DNA of 64,000 nt. Origin: Triatoma infestans (Eukaryota > Arthropoda > Insecta > Hemiptera > Reduviidae). Below, in pieces: positions 43,647 to 54,218 of this stretch. Location: assembly GCA_011037195.1 (NCBI GenBank), contig JAAEAF010004364.1, forward strand, positions 98,397 through 162,396. Reading direction: 5' to 3'. Position 1 is the stretch's first letter. Each line of letters opens with the position of its first letter. A program made the translations under genes and the position numbers. The notes beneath the pieces were generated by a model, which worked only from the letters and a program-made list of their open reading frames with translations, did no database searches and was not told the origin of the DNA.

Positions 43647-44370
43647 TTAGAAACCAACTACAGGTACACAAGAATAGCAAGTTAGTTTCGTTATCACCAT
43701 TTCTTGAGGAATAGGGATTAATTAGGGTGAGCGGTAGGTTAGAATATCCGGATTTATCCGAAGCTCAAAAACATCCCATGATTTTGCCTTATCATAGTTG
43801 TTTTAACATTATAATATTGTTAAGAAAGGTGTATATATAGATAATCTTCACTGCGGAGAGAACACACTTCTAGCAATCATTGCATGCTTGGAATATTGAC
43901 CATTAAGAGGTAGAGACGTGGCGAAAGCAATTAGTTCTTGCTTGCATAATTTGCAAAAAGTTGGCTATTTTTTAAAACAAAGGTGATTATCTTGAGCTGA
44001 TGAGTAACTTTATTGCTATGGCCTTCATTACAGTGTTAAAAAGGTTCTTTTCGCTCAGGAAGCAGAGTGCAGATATTTATTCAGATAACAACACTAACTT
44101 CGTTGGGACGTATCGAGAATTTAAAAGGTTATTATAGGCTTACAGGTTATAGGCTTTTTTATTTTAACTATCAATTAATTTAAGAGCTACCATTGGAGAA
44201 CAGATAAGTAAGATAACATCAAACTGACCGAGCTCCTGCTCTTTAAACACGAAGTCATATTCAGCTCTACCATATTTAGCAAAAAACATTTTTTCAAGAA
44301 ACATTCACATGGACTCAATGGGAAGAATGACACGTTAGGTTTTCCTCTAAATTACCTTTACGAAAATTTG

Positions 44371-44483
44371 AAGGAAGTATTGTAATCGTGTCAAATTTTC
44401 GATATCGAGTTTTCATCATCGGAAATATCCGTTTTGAGGTCCCCTGAGTCCAAAAAAGTGGTTTTTAGCAAATGGTTGGTGTT

Positions 44484-44518
<35 letters not shown>

Positions 44519-45365
44519 GAACAGCATAGCTCAAAAACGAAAAACCGTAGAAAGCTGAAACTTGATATTACGTTTAGGTATCACCATGGGATTTGACGGT
44601 ACGTTAACTGGCAAAATTCCTCAACCGGAAGTACCACTTTACTAGTTGTTTTTTTACTTTTTTACGGTTTTTCTTAAAAATAGCTCCGACAATTTCCTCA
44701 AACTTGGTATATCAACTACGCATACAAAGATCTACCACCTTTATGTGAAATGTTTCTCTGGGAAGGACAGTTATGGGGGAGCGGTGGGGTTAGGTTTTCA
44801 TCTAGAGTCCTATTTCAGTTTATTGAACAATTCTATCATCTAAATAATGTTAATTAGAATTAAATATGTTGTTGAAATTCCGATTTTCAAAAAAAATCGG
44901 ATAACCAGAAGTGCGTTTATTTTAACACTTTACTTACTAAATGATTTTTTTTTTTCACTTCTTCTCGATTTTCTCAAAAATTGCTCCGACTTTTTTTCTT
45001 GAAACTAAGTATATAAACTAAACATGCAATGATCTACATCATTTATTTTTAAAACATTTCTCTGGGAAAATTCATTTAAGGGCACTTTTAGGAAAGGGGT
45101 GGTGTTACAGCTTTCACTAAAGTGTTATCATAGTTGATTTATACAATTCTATCATCCAAATAAAATTAATTAGAAATAAATAGATGGCCAAAATTCCAAG
45201 TTTTAAGAAAAATTAGTGAACCGGAAGTGCGCTTTTACCGAACAGTTTTTTTTTTTTCCAGTTTTCGACGCATTTCGTTAAATTTGGTACACAAACTATG
45301 AAATTTGTCAATTATAATTTTGAGGATAGGAGTAAGAGAAAGTTGAGTGAGTGTTTCACACCAGA
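44371..45365 (-). repeat. HINE-like repeat, near full-length
   Basis: GGAAGTATTGTAATCGTGTC start (the hairpin itself is lost), (GT)n/(GTAT)n at 44480-44517, three internal units, and TTTCACACCAGA at 45354-45365. Nearly colinear with 29078-30061. Confidence 0.85.
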
Positions 45366-46169
45366 TTTTTTTTCAATAGTGACTATGTAAATTGCAGTGA
45401 GAGACTCAAGATTTTTTTTTTTTTATCTAGAAACAAATTGAATGAATCTCCAAACACTTCCGCTGTATATTTCTACGGATACTTCAAACAAACAGCAAGA
45501 CAAATATTTCCAAGTTATATTAAACTTAACTTAACTATCAGTTTTAATCTGTTATTTAAATAAGTAGAAAGTGTTAAAAAAAAAAAAAATCAATGTTAGT
45601 CTGTGAGTGTTTGTATTGGGGTAGATAAAAATAAAAAAAGGGATATTGGAAAAGATAGGAGAGAAAATCTTCTGGTTCATACTGAACTGGATTTGTAATA
45701 TTATTTATTCATGATCACTCTCCAGGTGTGCAGATCTAAATTGAAGGGACAAGTTTTAAGAGTACAGACTGGTGCTGGATATAGCCGTACAGATACACAT
45801 GTCACGGGCACATGTTGTGGCTATTCCAAAGGCAAAAAGGGAACAGGGCTTGTGCAAACACTACTTCTCCAGTCTCCAGTCTTACTAAAACTTGGAAAAA
45901 AATAGAAAAAATCGAGGTTTTTTTCTATCATTTGTGACAAGCAACTACTTTATTTTTATCCATTTTCTTCCTTCTCCGCTTAAGTACTAGTTTTGTTGAC
46001 GTGACTTTATTTACATTGATTAGGTAAAGATTGCACTGATGTTACAGTAGGTTTCTCGGTGTTACATGGAAAAAACTTTAACCAGTGATTTTTATTTTAC
46101 ACTGGAAAATCTATTGTGGGATAATGACTTGCGCTTACTGCAGTTAATATAATTATAAAGTTGACAATT
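45366..46169. other. Intergenic sequence, no gene
   Basis: Nothing recognised; an ORF at 45711-45905 has no motif. Confidence 0.4.
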
Positions 46170-46171
46170 TT

Positions 46172-46212
46172 CTTGGTAAGAAACACTCACACAACTTTCT
46201 CTTACTCCTGTT
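46172..46212 (+). repeat. HINE-like 5' terminus, truncated
   Basis: TTGGTAAGAAACACTCACAC and CTTTCTCTTACTCC, then unrelated sequence. Confidence 0.6.
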
Positions 46213-46489
46213 AATGGAATTATGCTCATTATCCTAAAATAAATCTAGTGGTGGGAGGCAAATACCGCCCTACCAAGTTAAGGAAGTGAAGAGCCCACCA
46301 ATAACATAATAAATCCAACTCCATATATTTGAAGTTGTAGTAGTGTTTTAGTGGGGTGGACGGTGCAAAAAATTATGAGCAAAAATCAGTACACTGAATG
46401 AACACTGATTATATTGAACAAGTAAAACAGAGCACTGCCAGAACTTTACAGTGTTGGTAAGAGAAAAAGTATGGTAGCGCACCAAGAAC

Positions 46490-47655
46490 CTTGGAGGTTC
46501 TCTTAAACCTTCCACCACTTCACATATACGTCCAAGGCGTTGCTAGGGCAGTCGTAGGGGTTGACTGCAAAAGAAATAGGATCCCATTTATCCCAGTCAT
46601 AGTGGGAAATATCGAGAAACTATGCGAGGAGTTGGTGCGGCTTCCAAAAACTCTTCATAGTCCTGACATTAAGACAGAGGGACATGGAAGAATGGGCCCG
46701 CCAATTTCAGGCGAATCTACGTGGTACACGGACGGATCTAAGATGGAAGAAGGAGTGGGAGGCGGCGTGTACGAGTCATATCCGAGATGTGACATCTCGG
46801 TAAGCCTGGGATGGCTAGCCACACGATCTTTCAGGCAGAGCTAGTCGCAATTACTGCCTGCGCCACCGAAATAAGAAGACCGGGAGTGCATAACTCCAGA
46901 ATCGTCATTTATCCGGATAGCCAGGCTGCCCTGCGGGCAATTGACTTGTGGGAGATCAGCTCAAGGCCGGTGTGGGATTGCCTAGGTGTACACAGGGAAA
47001 TTAGTAGCCGCAATATTTCCTGGTCTGGGCATTCGGGCCACAGAGGCAACGAGGCGGATTCCTTATCGGGCCTGAACCGTTCTGCGGCGTCGCAAGATGC
47101 CTCAGGAGTGCAACTATTAGATCATTGATGCACGATCGATCAAGGGAATGGTGGGCTAAAATATTAGGCCAAAGGCAAGCGAAGGCGTTCATTCATAGCT
47201 ACTCGCCCAGGCTAACTACTCCAACTAGGCCGGGGTGCCATAAGAATGGCAGCTGGCGTTCTCAGTGGCAATTTTAGACCTAATAAACACATGCATGTGC
47301 CTGGCAATGTATAGCCGTAAGGCTTTGTCAGGAAGAAGAAGAAACAGTACTGCACGTTTTGTGTCAATGCGAAGGGCTGACGTTTCGCCTATTTTCGGAG
47401 GAGAAGCTGACGCCTGCAAGGTGGCAGCCAGCGGCCTCTCTTGGGTCTACTAAGTCTAACAAGGCAGACAGGACTCGAGAGTGTGCTCTGATGGGAGGTG
47501 CTCTTAACTGACCACTTAGGAGCCTCTCCAGATTCCAATGTTCAAATAAAGGACAGGATGGGGGGAGACTCCAACTTACGGGGAGCCACAATAGACCCTT
47601 AGAGGCCGCAGTGGCATAGGCTGAAGAGCCAAACACATAGAGAATCTAATCTAAT
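46490..47655 (+). pseudogene. Non-LTR RNase H and zinc-knuckle C-terminus
   Basis: All RNase H active-site blocks are readable across two frames that overlap near 46811-46844: STWYTDGSKMEEGVGGGVY (first Asp), IFQAELVAITACATEI (Glu), IVIYPDSQAALRAI (Asp), SGHRGNEADSLSG (Asn/Glu/Asp). A shorter tail with LCQEEEETVLHVLCQCEGL forms the knuckle near 47325-47385, its first Cys pair partly lost. Sequence ends in ATCTAATCTAATATAATC (47643-47660), a repetitive non-LTR tail. RNase H would degrade template RNA during retrotransposition. Overall layout fits R1/I-type elements. Frameshifts and stops make it non-functional; 5' end truncated. Confidence 0.8.
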
Positions 47656-47819
47656 ATAATCTTAGAATGACAGACTGAGTTGGCCCAGTGTCAGTGACGA
47701 TGTTTTCTTGATGGTTGTGAGCAAAAGACTGAATCACAGACTTCCTGATAGTTGAGTGAAGCTAGCGTTTATATATGATTCTCAACTTCCCTTCTTCAGG
47801 CATGGCCTCATGTGACGTA

Positions 47820-48240
47820 TATACGATTTTCAAACACGCAATTCTGGCAAAATATTTTTTTCAAATTAATATAAAAATGTTTTTTTTTTATTTTATTTAA
47901 AATCAGAATATGGATCAAATGATAGAATTATATAAACTGAAATAACACTTTAGAGAAAAGCATAATCCCATCTCTCCTCGAAAATTCCACTAAAATGAAT
48001 TTCCTTAGAAAAAAATTCCAAAAAAAAAGTTATCCCTATTTGTACGATAAGTCTAAAGTATATCGCTGGTGTCGTTTACGAGAAAATCACGAAAAACAAA
48101 AAAAAACTAAGTAAAGACGCATTTCTGGTTGATGGATTTTATTTGAAATCTTCGATATCTGATGTGTTGATAGTACCTAAACGGAATTCTAAGTTTGATT
48201 TTCCTGCGACTTTTCTTTTTTCAGGATATTCTGCTAACAC
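47820..48240 (+). repeat. HINE-like repeat, divergent
   Basis: GATAGAATTATATAA..CTGAAATAACACTTTAGAG, AATCCCATCTCTCCTC, GTACCTAAACGGAATTCTAAG are diverged internal blocks in the plus orientation. Ends not preserved. Confidence 0.5.
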
Positions 48241-48320
48241 ACGCATATATTATATACAAATATACATATATATTTATATATATGTGTGTATGGGTTTTTA
48301 TGTATACAGATCATTCGTTA

Positions 48321-48637
48321 TATAATGGGTATGTTGAAGGAGAGAAAATGGTTTGGTTCAGATTAATAAACTAGAATTGGCTGAACACTGTATAATGAAA
48401 AAGTGACACTGACTGCCTGGACTTTACACTAAAATAACAAAGAATGATACAGAGGTAAAGAGTAAGGTAGATGACGCGTTGTGACTGCCGAGTGAACTCT
48501 GCTATATATATCGTATATCTCCCGTCGCTGTATTTATTAAGCAGTTTCTCCCACTCTAGTCCGAGAGAGTGGTCCTGTCATTTTTGTCTCTCTCTCTCTC
48601 CCTCTGCTATGGATCCCTCTCTTTGGATCCTATTACA
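48321..48637 (-). repeat. Solo LTR-A with 4-bp TSD
   Basis: Minus strand TGTAATAGGATCC ... CCATTATA, flanked by GTTA (48317-48320, 48638-48641). It carries CTAGAGTGGGAGAAACTG and a TATATATAG region like other LTR-A copies. Confidence 0.8.
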
Positions 48638-48641
48638 GTTA

Positions 48642-48835
48642 AAATCACGGAAATTGATTTTTTGGAGATTCTGCGGGAACAGTAGCGTTATACTTTCTTC
48701 TAAAGTACCACTTCTATATGGTTTTACCACGTACGTGTATTAATACACATTAGAAGCACTGATAGATTCCAGATTTAAAGAAAAGCGATTAACCGAAACT
48801 GCTATTTTACAGAATAGTTTTTGGAGTTTCCCTCG
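48642..48835 (-). repeat. HINE-related fragment
   Basis: GGGAACAGTAGCGTTAT..CTTTC, AGAAGCACTGATAGATTCCA and GATTAACCGAAACTGC resemble 60090-60200 and 28440-28470. It is an older subfamily piece. Confidence 0.4.
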
Positions 48836-49099
48836 AAAAAGATTACAACTAGAAATTAAAATCAATATTTATAATTTGTAAAAAATCATATCACGACGAC
48901 TTAGATTTTTCTTTTTTGTCTAGAGAAATCAATTTTCGATTTATATTAAGATTGGAATTATATTTTCTTGTCAAACTATCAAAAAATCCCACCATAAAGG
49001 TCATTTTTGAGGCAAAATAAATCTACACATAATTAACGGTTATTCCATGAGCGGAAAATTTTTCTCTCAGAAATAAAATTCAATTTCATTTATTGACAA

Positions 49100-49660
49100 T
49101 TAGATTAGATTAGATGCAGGGAGGGACTCAAACCCAGGCACTGCAGCCTCCCATTGAGGCTTATTATGCCAACCCCTCGAAACCTAGTAGAGGAAGCCCC
49201 CCTCTTCATGAGGTCCAGAACCTTCCCCACCGGTCCTTCTTGGAGTACGATTTCCTTCGGTCTCAACATGCCGAAGATCTCGTACCACAATCTGCCGATT
49301 GCAACGCAATCAAACAGCAGGTGAGAAGCCATCTCTTCCTTCTCCTGACACAGTCTGCACAAGGGCTCTAAATCCACCAATCCCACCTTGTGCAGATGTT
49401 TCTTGAACCTACGATGCCCAGTAAACAGGCCATTATCACATTATCAGAGAAATCTGATACCTGCTTAGACCCAGGTGGCACAGGTTCTTCTTCTACACAG
49501 CTCTGGCAAGACCATTTTGCCGTGTTTTGCCACAGTCCTTAGCCGCCAGTGACGATTATGCTCTCTCCGAGTCCATTCTCTCAGAGACGCCCTCGCCATA
49601 CTTTTGGCTATTCCCAGAACAGATTCCTGCCCACAGAAGGGAGTTTTATTGACAAAGAAA
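49100..49660 (-). pseudogene. Non-LTR C-terminal tail with knuckle
   Basis: Minus strand reads MARASLREWTRREHNRHW (~49600), with two stops in the middle, then GLFTGHRRFKKHLHKVGL, the knuckle CRLCQEKEEMASHLLFDC, WYEIFGM, and VGKVLDLMK before the end. This is a textbook post-RNase H ending (TGH..L..HL..G, C..C..EE..H.L..C). Minus-strand 3' end runs into (CTAAT)n at 49107-49094. RNase H itself is missing or beyond recognition. Inactive. Confidence 0.75.
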
Positions 49661-50244
49661 CGAAATTAATGACTGTCGAAATGACATATCTTACAGCAAT
49701 TTTACATGCTGAGTCAAATGAGATACGAGTAAATACATGCTGAGATGATTTTCCAATTGATATAATTTTTGCCTAATTTTTCTTTGAAAACTTTAACAAA
49801 CACAAATCTCTCAATGGATAATAATTAATTTATTTTTGAAATAAGATAAATGTTAACAATTAATTTTTACTTTTACATATATTATAAAAATGATAATATA
49901 ATTTTTAAAAATATCGATCACAAAAATAATTCACACATATCAACTTATAAAGTTCAAAAATTTTTCACAAAATTTAACTTAAAATTAGTGAGTAGTTAAA
50001 GTGGGCTTATTAACGCGAATTAATTTTTTTGGTTTTAAAAATAACTGTTATATTCACAATTCCTGCTTACAATGATGAATGACTTTAAACTGCATAGATA
50101 GAAATCTATCACTTTAATTTGAAATATTTTTCTGAAAAAAATTGATATTAGAGGGAATTGGAAGCCTGATATTTAGTTTAAAATTAAATTTGCACAAGCA
50201 TTCTTAGTATTGATATAAAGCCACTCAGGTATACAAGATAAATC
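49661..50244. other. AT-rich spacer, no gene
   Basis: No feature recognised. Confidence 0.4.
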
Positions 50245-50887
50245 TGTAATGACATGGCAAGGTCATAGCAATGTCAAACCTTCACAACACATAACAAAGA
50301 AAGAATAATTTTTAACTAGTGGCCTAGCCGGCTGCTGTCTTTAAGACAAGACCGCGGCCAAACAAACAAAACCAAGGGCCTTTTACTTTACATCAAAGCA
50401 AGCACCGCTAAGGCTGACCACTGACCTAAATCACTGGTCACCAAACTAACCAAGGTCGTACAAGGTCGCACACTAGGACAGATGTCTTGGTGTGAGTGTT
50501 GCTAACATTAATATATAAACTTCGCCCCATTGGAAAGGGGATGATTATATGATTATACTTCAGTACGTCTTCAAGATCATTATACGAGCAGCAGTTTCCG
50601 CGTCACTATACAGTTTTTATTTATACTTATTTCCTTAGTTGTGCATCTTAGTTCATTTATTTTTATCATTCTAAATTATTAGTTATTTATCTCCTATTTA
50701 TTTCTAAGTATTTCTTGTTAATAGTTACCATTACTCACGTTTAAATTATTGTACAAATGCAGTCTATTTTTATAAATTCCGTGTTAATACTTCGAGCACT
50801 AACTTCCAAAAATCTCTAAACTAACTTCCGCCATCTTCAAGACATCTACTACATACCTCAGGAATCACAATAAACGATTCCACTACA
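50245..50887 (+). repeat. LTR-B followed by candidate primer-binding site
   Basis: TGTAATGACATGGC ... GATTCCACTACA, 643 bp, homologous to 18902-19629. TATATAAACTTCGCCCC at 50511-50527 is a plausible TATA box. The left side is not duplicated on the right, so this is a 5' LTR of a truncated element. Confidence 0.75.
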
Positions 50888-50889
50888 TC

Positions 50890-50910
50890 TGGTGGTATCA
50901 CGGTGGGATC
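50890..50910 (+). promoter_or_regulatory. Candidate tRNA primer-binding site
   Basis: TGGTGGTATCACGGTGGGAT begins 3 nt behind the LTR, where reverse transcription of an LTR element is primed by a tRNA 3' end. The matching tRNA cannot be named with certainty here. Confidence 0.45.
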
Positions 50911-51039
50911 AGATCATCCATTAAACGATTCCACTATAAATCCCACCACCATTTTTATGGCCAGCCGTACTAAACATTGTAACGTTGCTACTTTAAAGAA
51001 AAATTTTATTGATTAAATTGTATTAATTAGAGTATGAGA

Positions 51040-52015
51040 AAGTTGTGACATTTTTTGGTCCGTCTGGTGTGATATCTGAGAATTATCTCCGTTGTTACAC
51101 GGACGGTTCCAGAATGGATGGTTAGGTCTGGGGCTGCCGTCTAATTTGAGACGGGAGTCCACTTGGTGGTGCCTGTCGGTGAGTGGTCCACTGTTTTTCC
51201 AGGCTGAGGTATATGCAATTCTTTGTTGTATTTTGGATGAGAGGGTGAGTAACACTAACTTAAAGGGTGTTTGTATCTGCTCGGACAGCCAAGCTGTGCT
51301 GAAGGCGCTTAGTTCAAGTGTCTTCACTTGCAGATTGGTATTAGGATGTTCTAAAAGACTGGAAGAGCTTTCTTCTCTGAAGGATGTGCTTCTGGTCTGG
51401 TACCAGGTCATGTGGGAATTTTTGGGAATGAAGAGGAGGATAGGTTTGCCAAATTAGGCGCCTCTCTCCCTTTCATTGCTCATTTTGGCACATGCATGTC
51501 AGGCTTTCAGTCATAGGCAGCCTCACAGTGCTCATCCTTATGGATGAGTACAGTAGGCTGTCGGCAGTCTAAGATGCTCATTGGGGTTCCGGGCAGGGCT
51601 TTAAGTGAGGAAGTCCTGTGTCTTTCACAGACCTCCCTCAGGTATCTGGTTGGCTTCCCCACTGGGCAATGCGGTTTAAGGAGACATCTCTATACAATGG
51701 GGCTCATGCCTGGCCCTTTTTGTAGAGTCAGTAAGACGGAGGAAGAAACACCCATACATCTCATGACGGATTGTTTGGGCTGTGAGGAGATTAGGTTCAG
51801 GACCTTTGGCAGGAATAGGATATCGGTAGAACATAGAAGAGGTTAAGCTATGTCCTTTCAAGGTTCTGGTCCGATTTGTCGGGACTGTGGTAAAACTTAG
51901 ATGGGTAAAACCCGGGCCTGGACTTTTGTTCCAGATCCGGTAGTTGTTATTCCGGGGAGGCTTTGGATATCGTAAGGTTTCGCCCTTCCCTTCTTTGAAT
52001 AATAATAATAATGTG
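51040..52015 (+). pseudogene. Non-LTR RNase H and knuckle C-terminus with (AAT)n tail
   Basis: Plus-strand blocks in order: CYTDGSRMDG (first Asp), FFQAEVYAILCCILDE (Glu), VCICSDSQAVLKALSS (Asp), GNEEED-type motif after a shift (~51425-51445), SLRYLVGFPTGQCGLRRHLY (TGH segment), CRVSKTEEETPIHLMTDCLGC with CxxS in place of CxxC, RFRTFGRNRI. It ends by (AAT)n at 51998-52011. The order is that of RNase H-encoding non-LTR elements, similar in style to the 46490 and 7741 tails. Several frameshifts and stops; 5'-truncated; nothing upstream of RNase H. Confidence 0.8.
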
Positions 52016-52740
52016 TCACCTTTTTTTTTTAATTTAAATAGTTACCCATATAAATTTAATTAATAAAATTCTAAAAAATAAAATTATAAATGTTTTCATA
52101 ATTTGACAAATTCTTATCTTTATGTCTTTGAAAATATCTGTTAAAAATTTTGTTTTAATATTATTTAGTAAGAAAGGAGAGTGAACCTATGTATTCGTAT
52201 CAAAGCGGTCCTTTCTTTGATCGTATTAACCTTTAATTTTTTTTTTTTGTCCTTAATTTGATAAGGGTTATAAAATTCTTTTAAAATTGTTTCTTTGAAA
52301 TTAACCTGTTCTTTGAACTAACTTGCCATTCTACATAATTTTTAGTAATAAATGTTCTTTTAAAGTCTTTTCTTTGCAAATTTGTGAATAACTTGCTTTT
52401 TTTTTTTAGCAAAAGCTTACATATTTGTCAATACGTTCTGTTAAATTATTCTTTGAAATAAGTAACTAAGACTTAAAACATTTTGCTTTGATTAAACAGG
52501 CATCTTGTTATATACTTAAATATCACCAAATAGTTTTCCCGGCTTTCTATCGATATTATGTCGCTACTATTGATAAATAATACATATAACATTCCATCCT
52601 TTATTTCAAAAAATATAATCCAATATTATTAATTGATTAAATATGAATTATTTGTTTAATAAATTGCGGTATTTCAGCCTGTCGTTGAGCTTGTTTGAGA
52701 ATCTGCCCTCTAACTCTAAATATATAATTAAACTTGAGTT
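52016..52740. other. AT-rich spacer, no gene
   Basis: No feature recognised. Confidence 0.4.
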
Positions 52741-53480
52741 TGTAATGGGATCCAAAGAAGCAGAGAAGCACATTAAATGGAATCAAAAGTAAGTTACTTC
52801 CCATCTAGGCCAGACTAGAAAGGGACAGTTCGATTCATATAAACCGAGCGACAGCAATACAGTTCAGCAACCTTCTCATCACTCAGCCAGTCTGTCTCTT
52901 TATATATCTCCTGCTACCTAACTTCCTATAATATATACTTGTAAAGTCCTTGCAGTTTGTATGTTCTTTCATAATATAATGTTCAACATATATTCTAGTT
53001 TACAAAATATGATTATAATGGAGTTGATGAGGAGAGAAACTGGGATTGATTAATTAGACAAGATATGAAGACACTGTTATAATATTTTACACAAACTTAC
53101 ACAAACTGCACTGGACTTGTCATGATTTTATAGATAAAATGGTGGGAGTAAAGATATGACACGATGCGGTGCATATGGTTGAATCTGACAGATAGATGTC
53201 TAGATCTCTCACTGGCTTATATACAGGTTCTCCCCACTCTAGCCTGCTTAAGTCAGAGAGCACCAGAGAGAGTCTGTTTTCTCTCGGTCGGGCTTGTGTT
53301 CTCTCTCTTGCCGTTATATGATAGTTGAAATTAAATGATACAAAGTCTTGATATATAATAAATATGTAAATTTCAACTATTATATTTTGTAAAAGTTTTT
53401 ACTTCCAATAAACAAAACTAAATTATATTATTCTAGTTTATTTCTCTAAAAATCCATTCTCTCTAATTATCTATCCTTAG
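52741..53480 (+). repeat. LTR-A copy with a nested insertion
   Basis: TGTAATGGGATCCAAAG, GGCCAGACTAGAAAGGGACA, TATA-like CATATAAACC, CTTCTCATCACTCAGCCAGT are all LTR-A. The LTR breaks at TATTCTAGTTTA (52991-53002) and resumes at ~53430 with TATTCTAGTTTA and TTTCTCTAAAAATCCATTCT. Its final part is lost. Confidence 0.7.
53003..53428. mobile_element. Nested insertion: short inverted-end element containing another LTR
   Basis: Between the two TATTCTAGTTTA copies lies an element with inverted pieces CAAAATAT (53004) and ATTTCAACTATTATATTTTG (53371-53390), itself split by a second LTR (53014-53317, minus, CCATTATA end and GGCAAGAGAGAGAACAC). This gives a three-level nest; exact ends are uncertain. 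Confidence 0.5.
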
Positions 53481-53564
53481 GTATAGGATACTTTTTGTGT
53501 CGTTAACCGAATTTTCTATCCGTGAAATTAGAAATGCTAAAATGAAAAATATGTAGGCCACCTA

Positions 53565-53690
53565 GAAGAACCAGGCACATAGGCCACACTAGAAAGGGGA
53601 CAGCTCGATTCATATAAACAGAGCGACAGCAGACAGTTCAACACAGTTTACGACCAGTTAACTTATCGCTTATCGAACTTATCGCCCCCC
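53565..53690 (+). repeat. LTR-A fragment with TATA region
   Basis: GGCCACACTAGAAAGGGGAC, CGATTCATATAAACAGAGCG and GTTTACGACCAGTTAAC match the central part of LTR-A. Confidence 0.6.
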
Positions 53691-53914
53691 TTCCTAATAA
53701 AAATAACTAGATAAAACACTGAACATACTTAACAACACTTTTAAAATTTACTTATAAAGTATTCTTCAAAACATGAATTGTATATTATTGTATACTATTT
53801 ATTGTATACTATTTTCTATTATCTAATCATAATTTATAGTAATTCCAGTTTGTCATGAAACACACGCACACCGTAACATAACCTTATAACCTCCACACAT
53901 ATATACAACCAACA

Positions 53915-54052
53915 AGTGTAAGTGTTACAGAAACATTGATTTCAAGTGAATTCTCTACATGGAGTTGGTGAATGTGCTCTGATGATGGATGAAAATCCGG
54001 AACCGAACAAAATCAATATGCATGCTACGACGGATAAAATACGAGATGTAAC
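53915..54052 (+). repeat. H3 element arm, decayed
   Basis: ACAGAAACATT..AAGTGAA.TCTCTACA, GCTCTGATGATGGATGAAA..ATCC and ATGCATGCTACGACGGATAA match the H3 arms at 59494-59799. The GAAA of the core is changed to GGAAC here. Confidence 0.65.
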
Positions 54053-54218
54053 CTCCTCTTATTGTTATCTTTACGAAGAAATATATATAGAAATTTTTAT
54101 AAATAATAAGATTCATATCATCTATAATTTATAAAAATTCAGCATCCGTATGTTTGTGGCCGCAAAACCCGAAAAGTAATCGATGGATTGACTAGAAATT
54201 TTTACATAACGTTACATT

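Larger units (their letters stand above)
41340..44290 (+). pseudogene. BEL/Pao LTR retrotransposon, gag-pol ruin with nested insertions
   Basis: Plus-strand fragments occur in BEL/Pao order, with many stops and shifts. A gag tail with ELNKFQEF is at about 41510, then a Cys-rich knuckle (41655-41740). An aspartic-protease core with LLDSGS lies at about 41980, with the IGTG-type motif after it (~42065). LLG and TLLGWVVAG segments precede the reverse transcriptase (~42280-42390), and a TQRDENERFVVKLPF-like block is at about 42510. Most of the polymerase is missing. After the SINE comes an ELKEAKLKIIQ-like linker (42835-42860). After the Harbinger insertion come integrase N-terminal HCGENT (~43855) and core IYSDNNTNFVG (~44075). 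No LTRs are identified. The copy is inactive. Confidence 0.7.
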
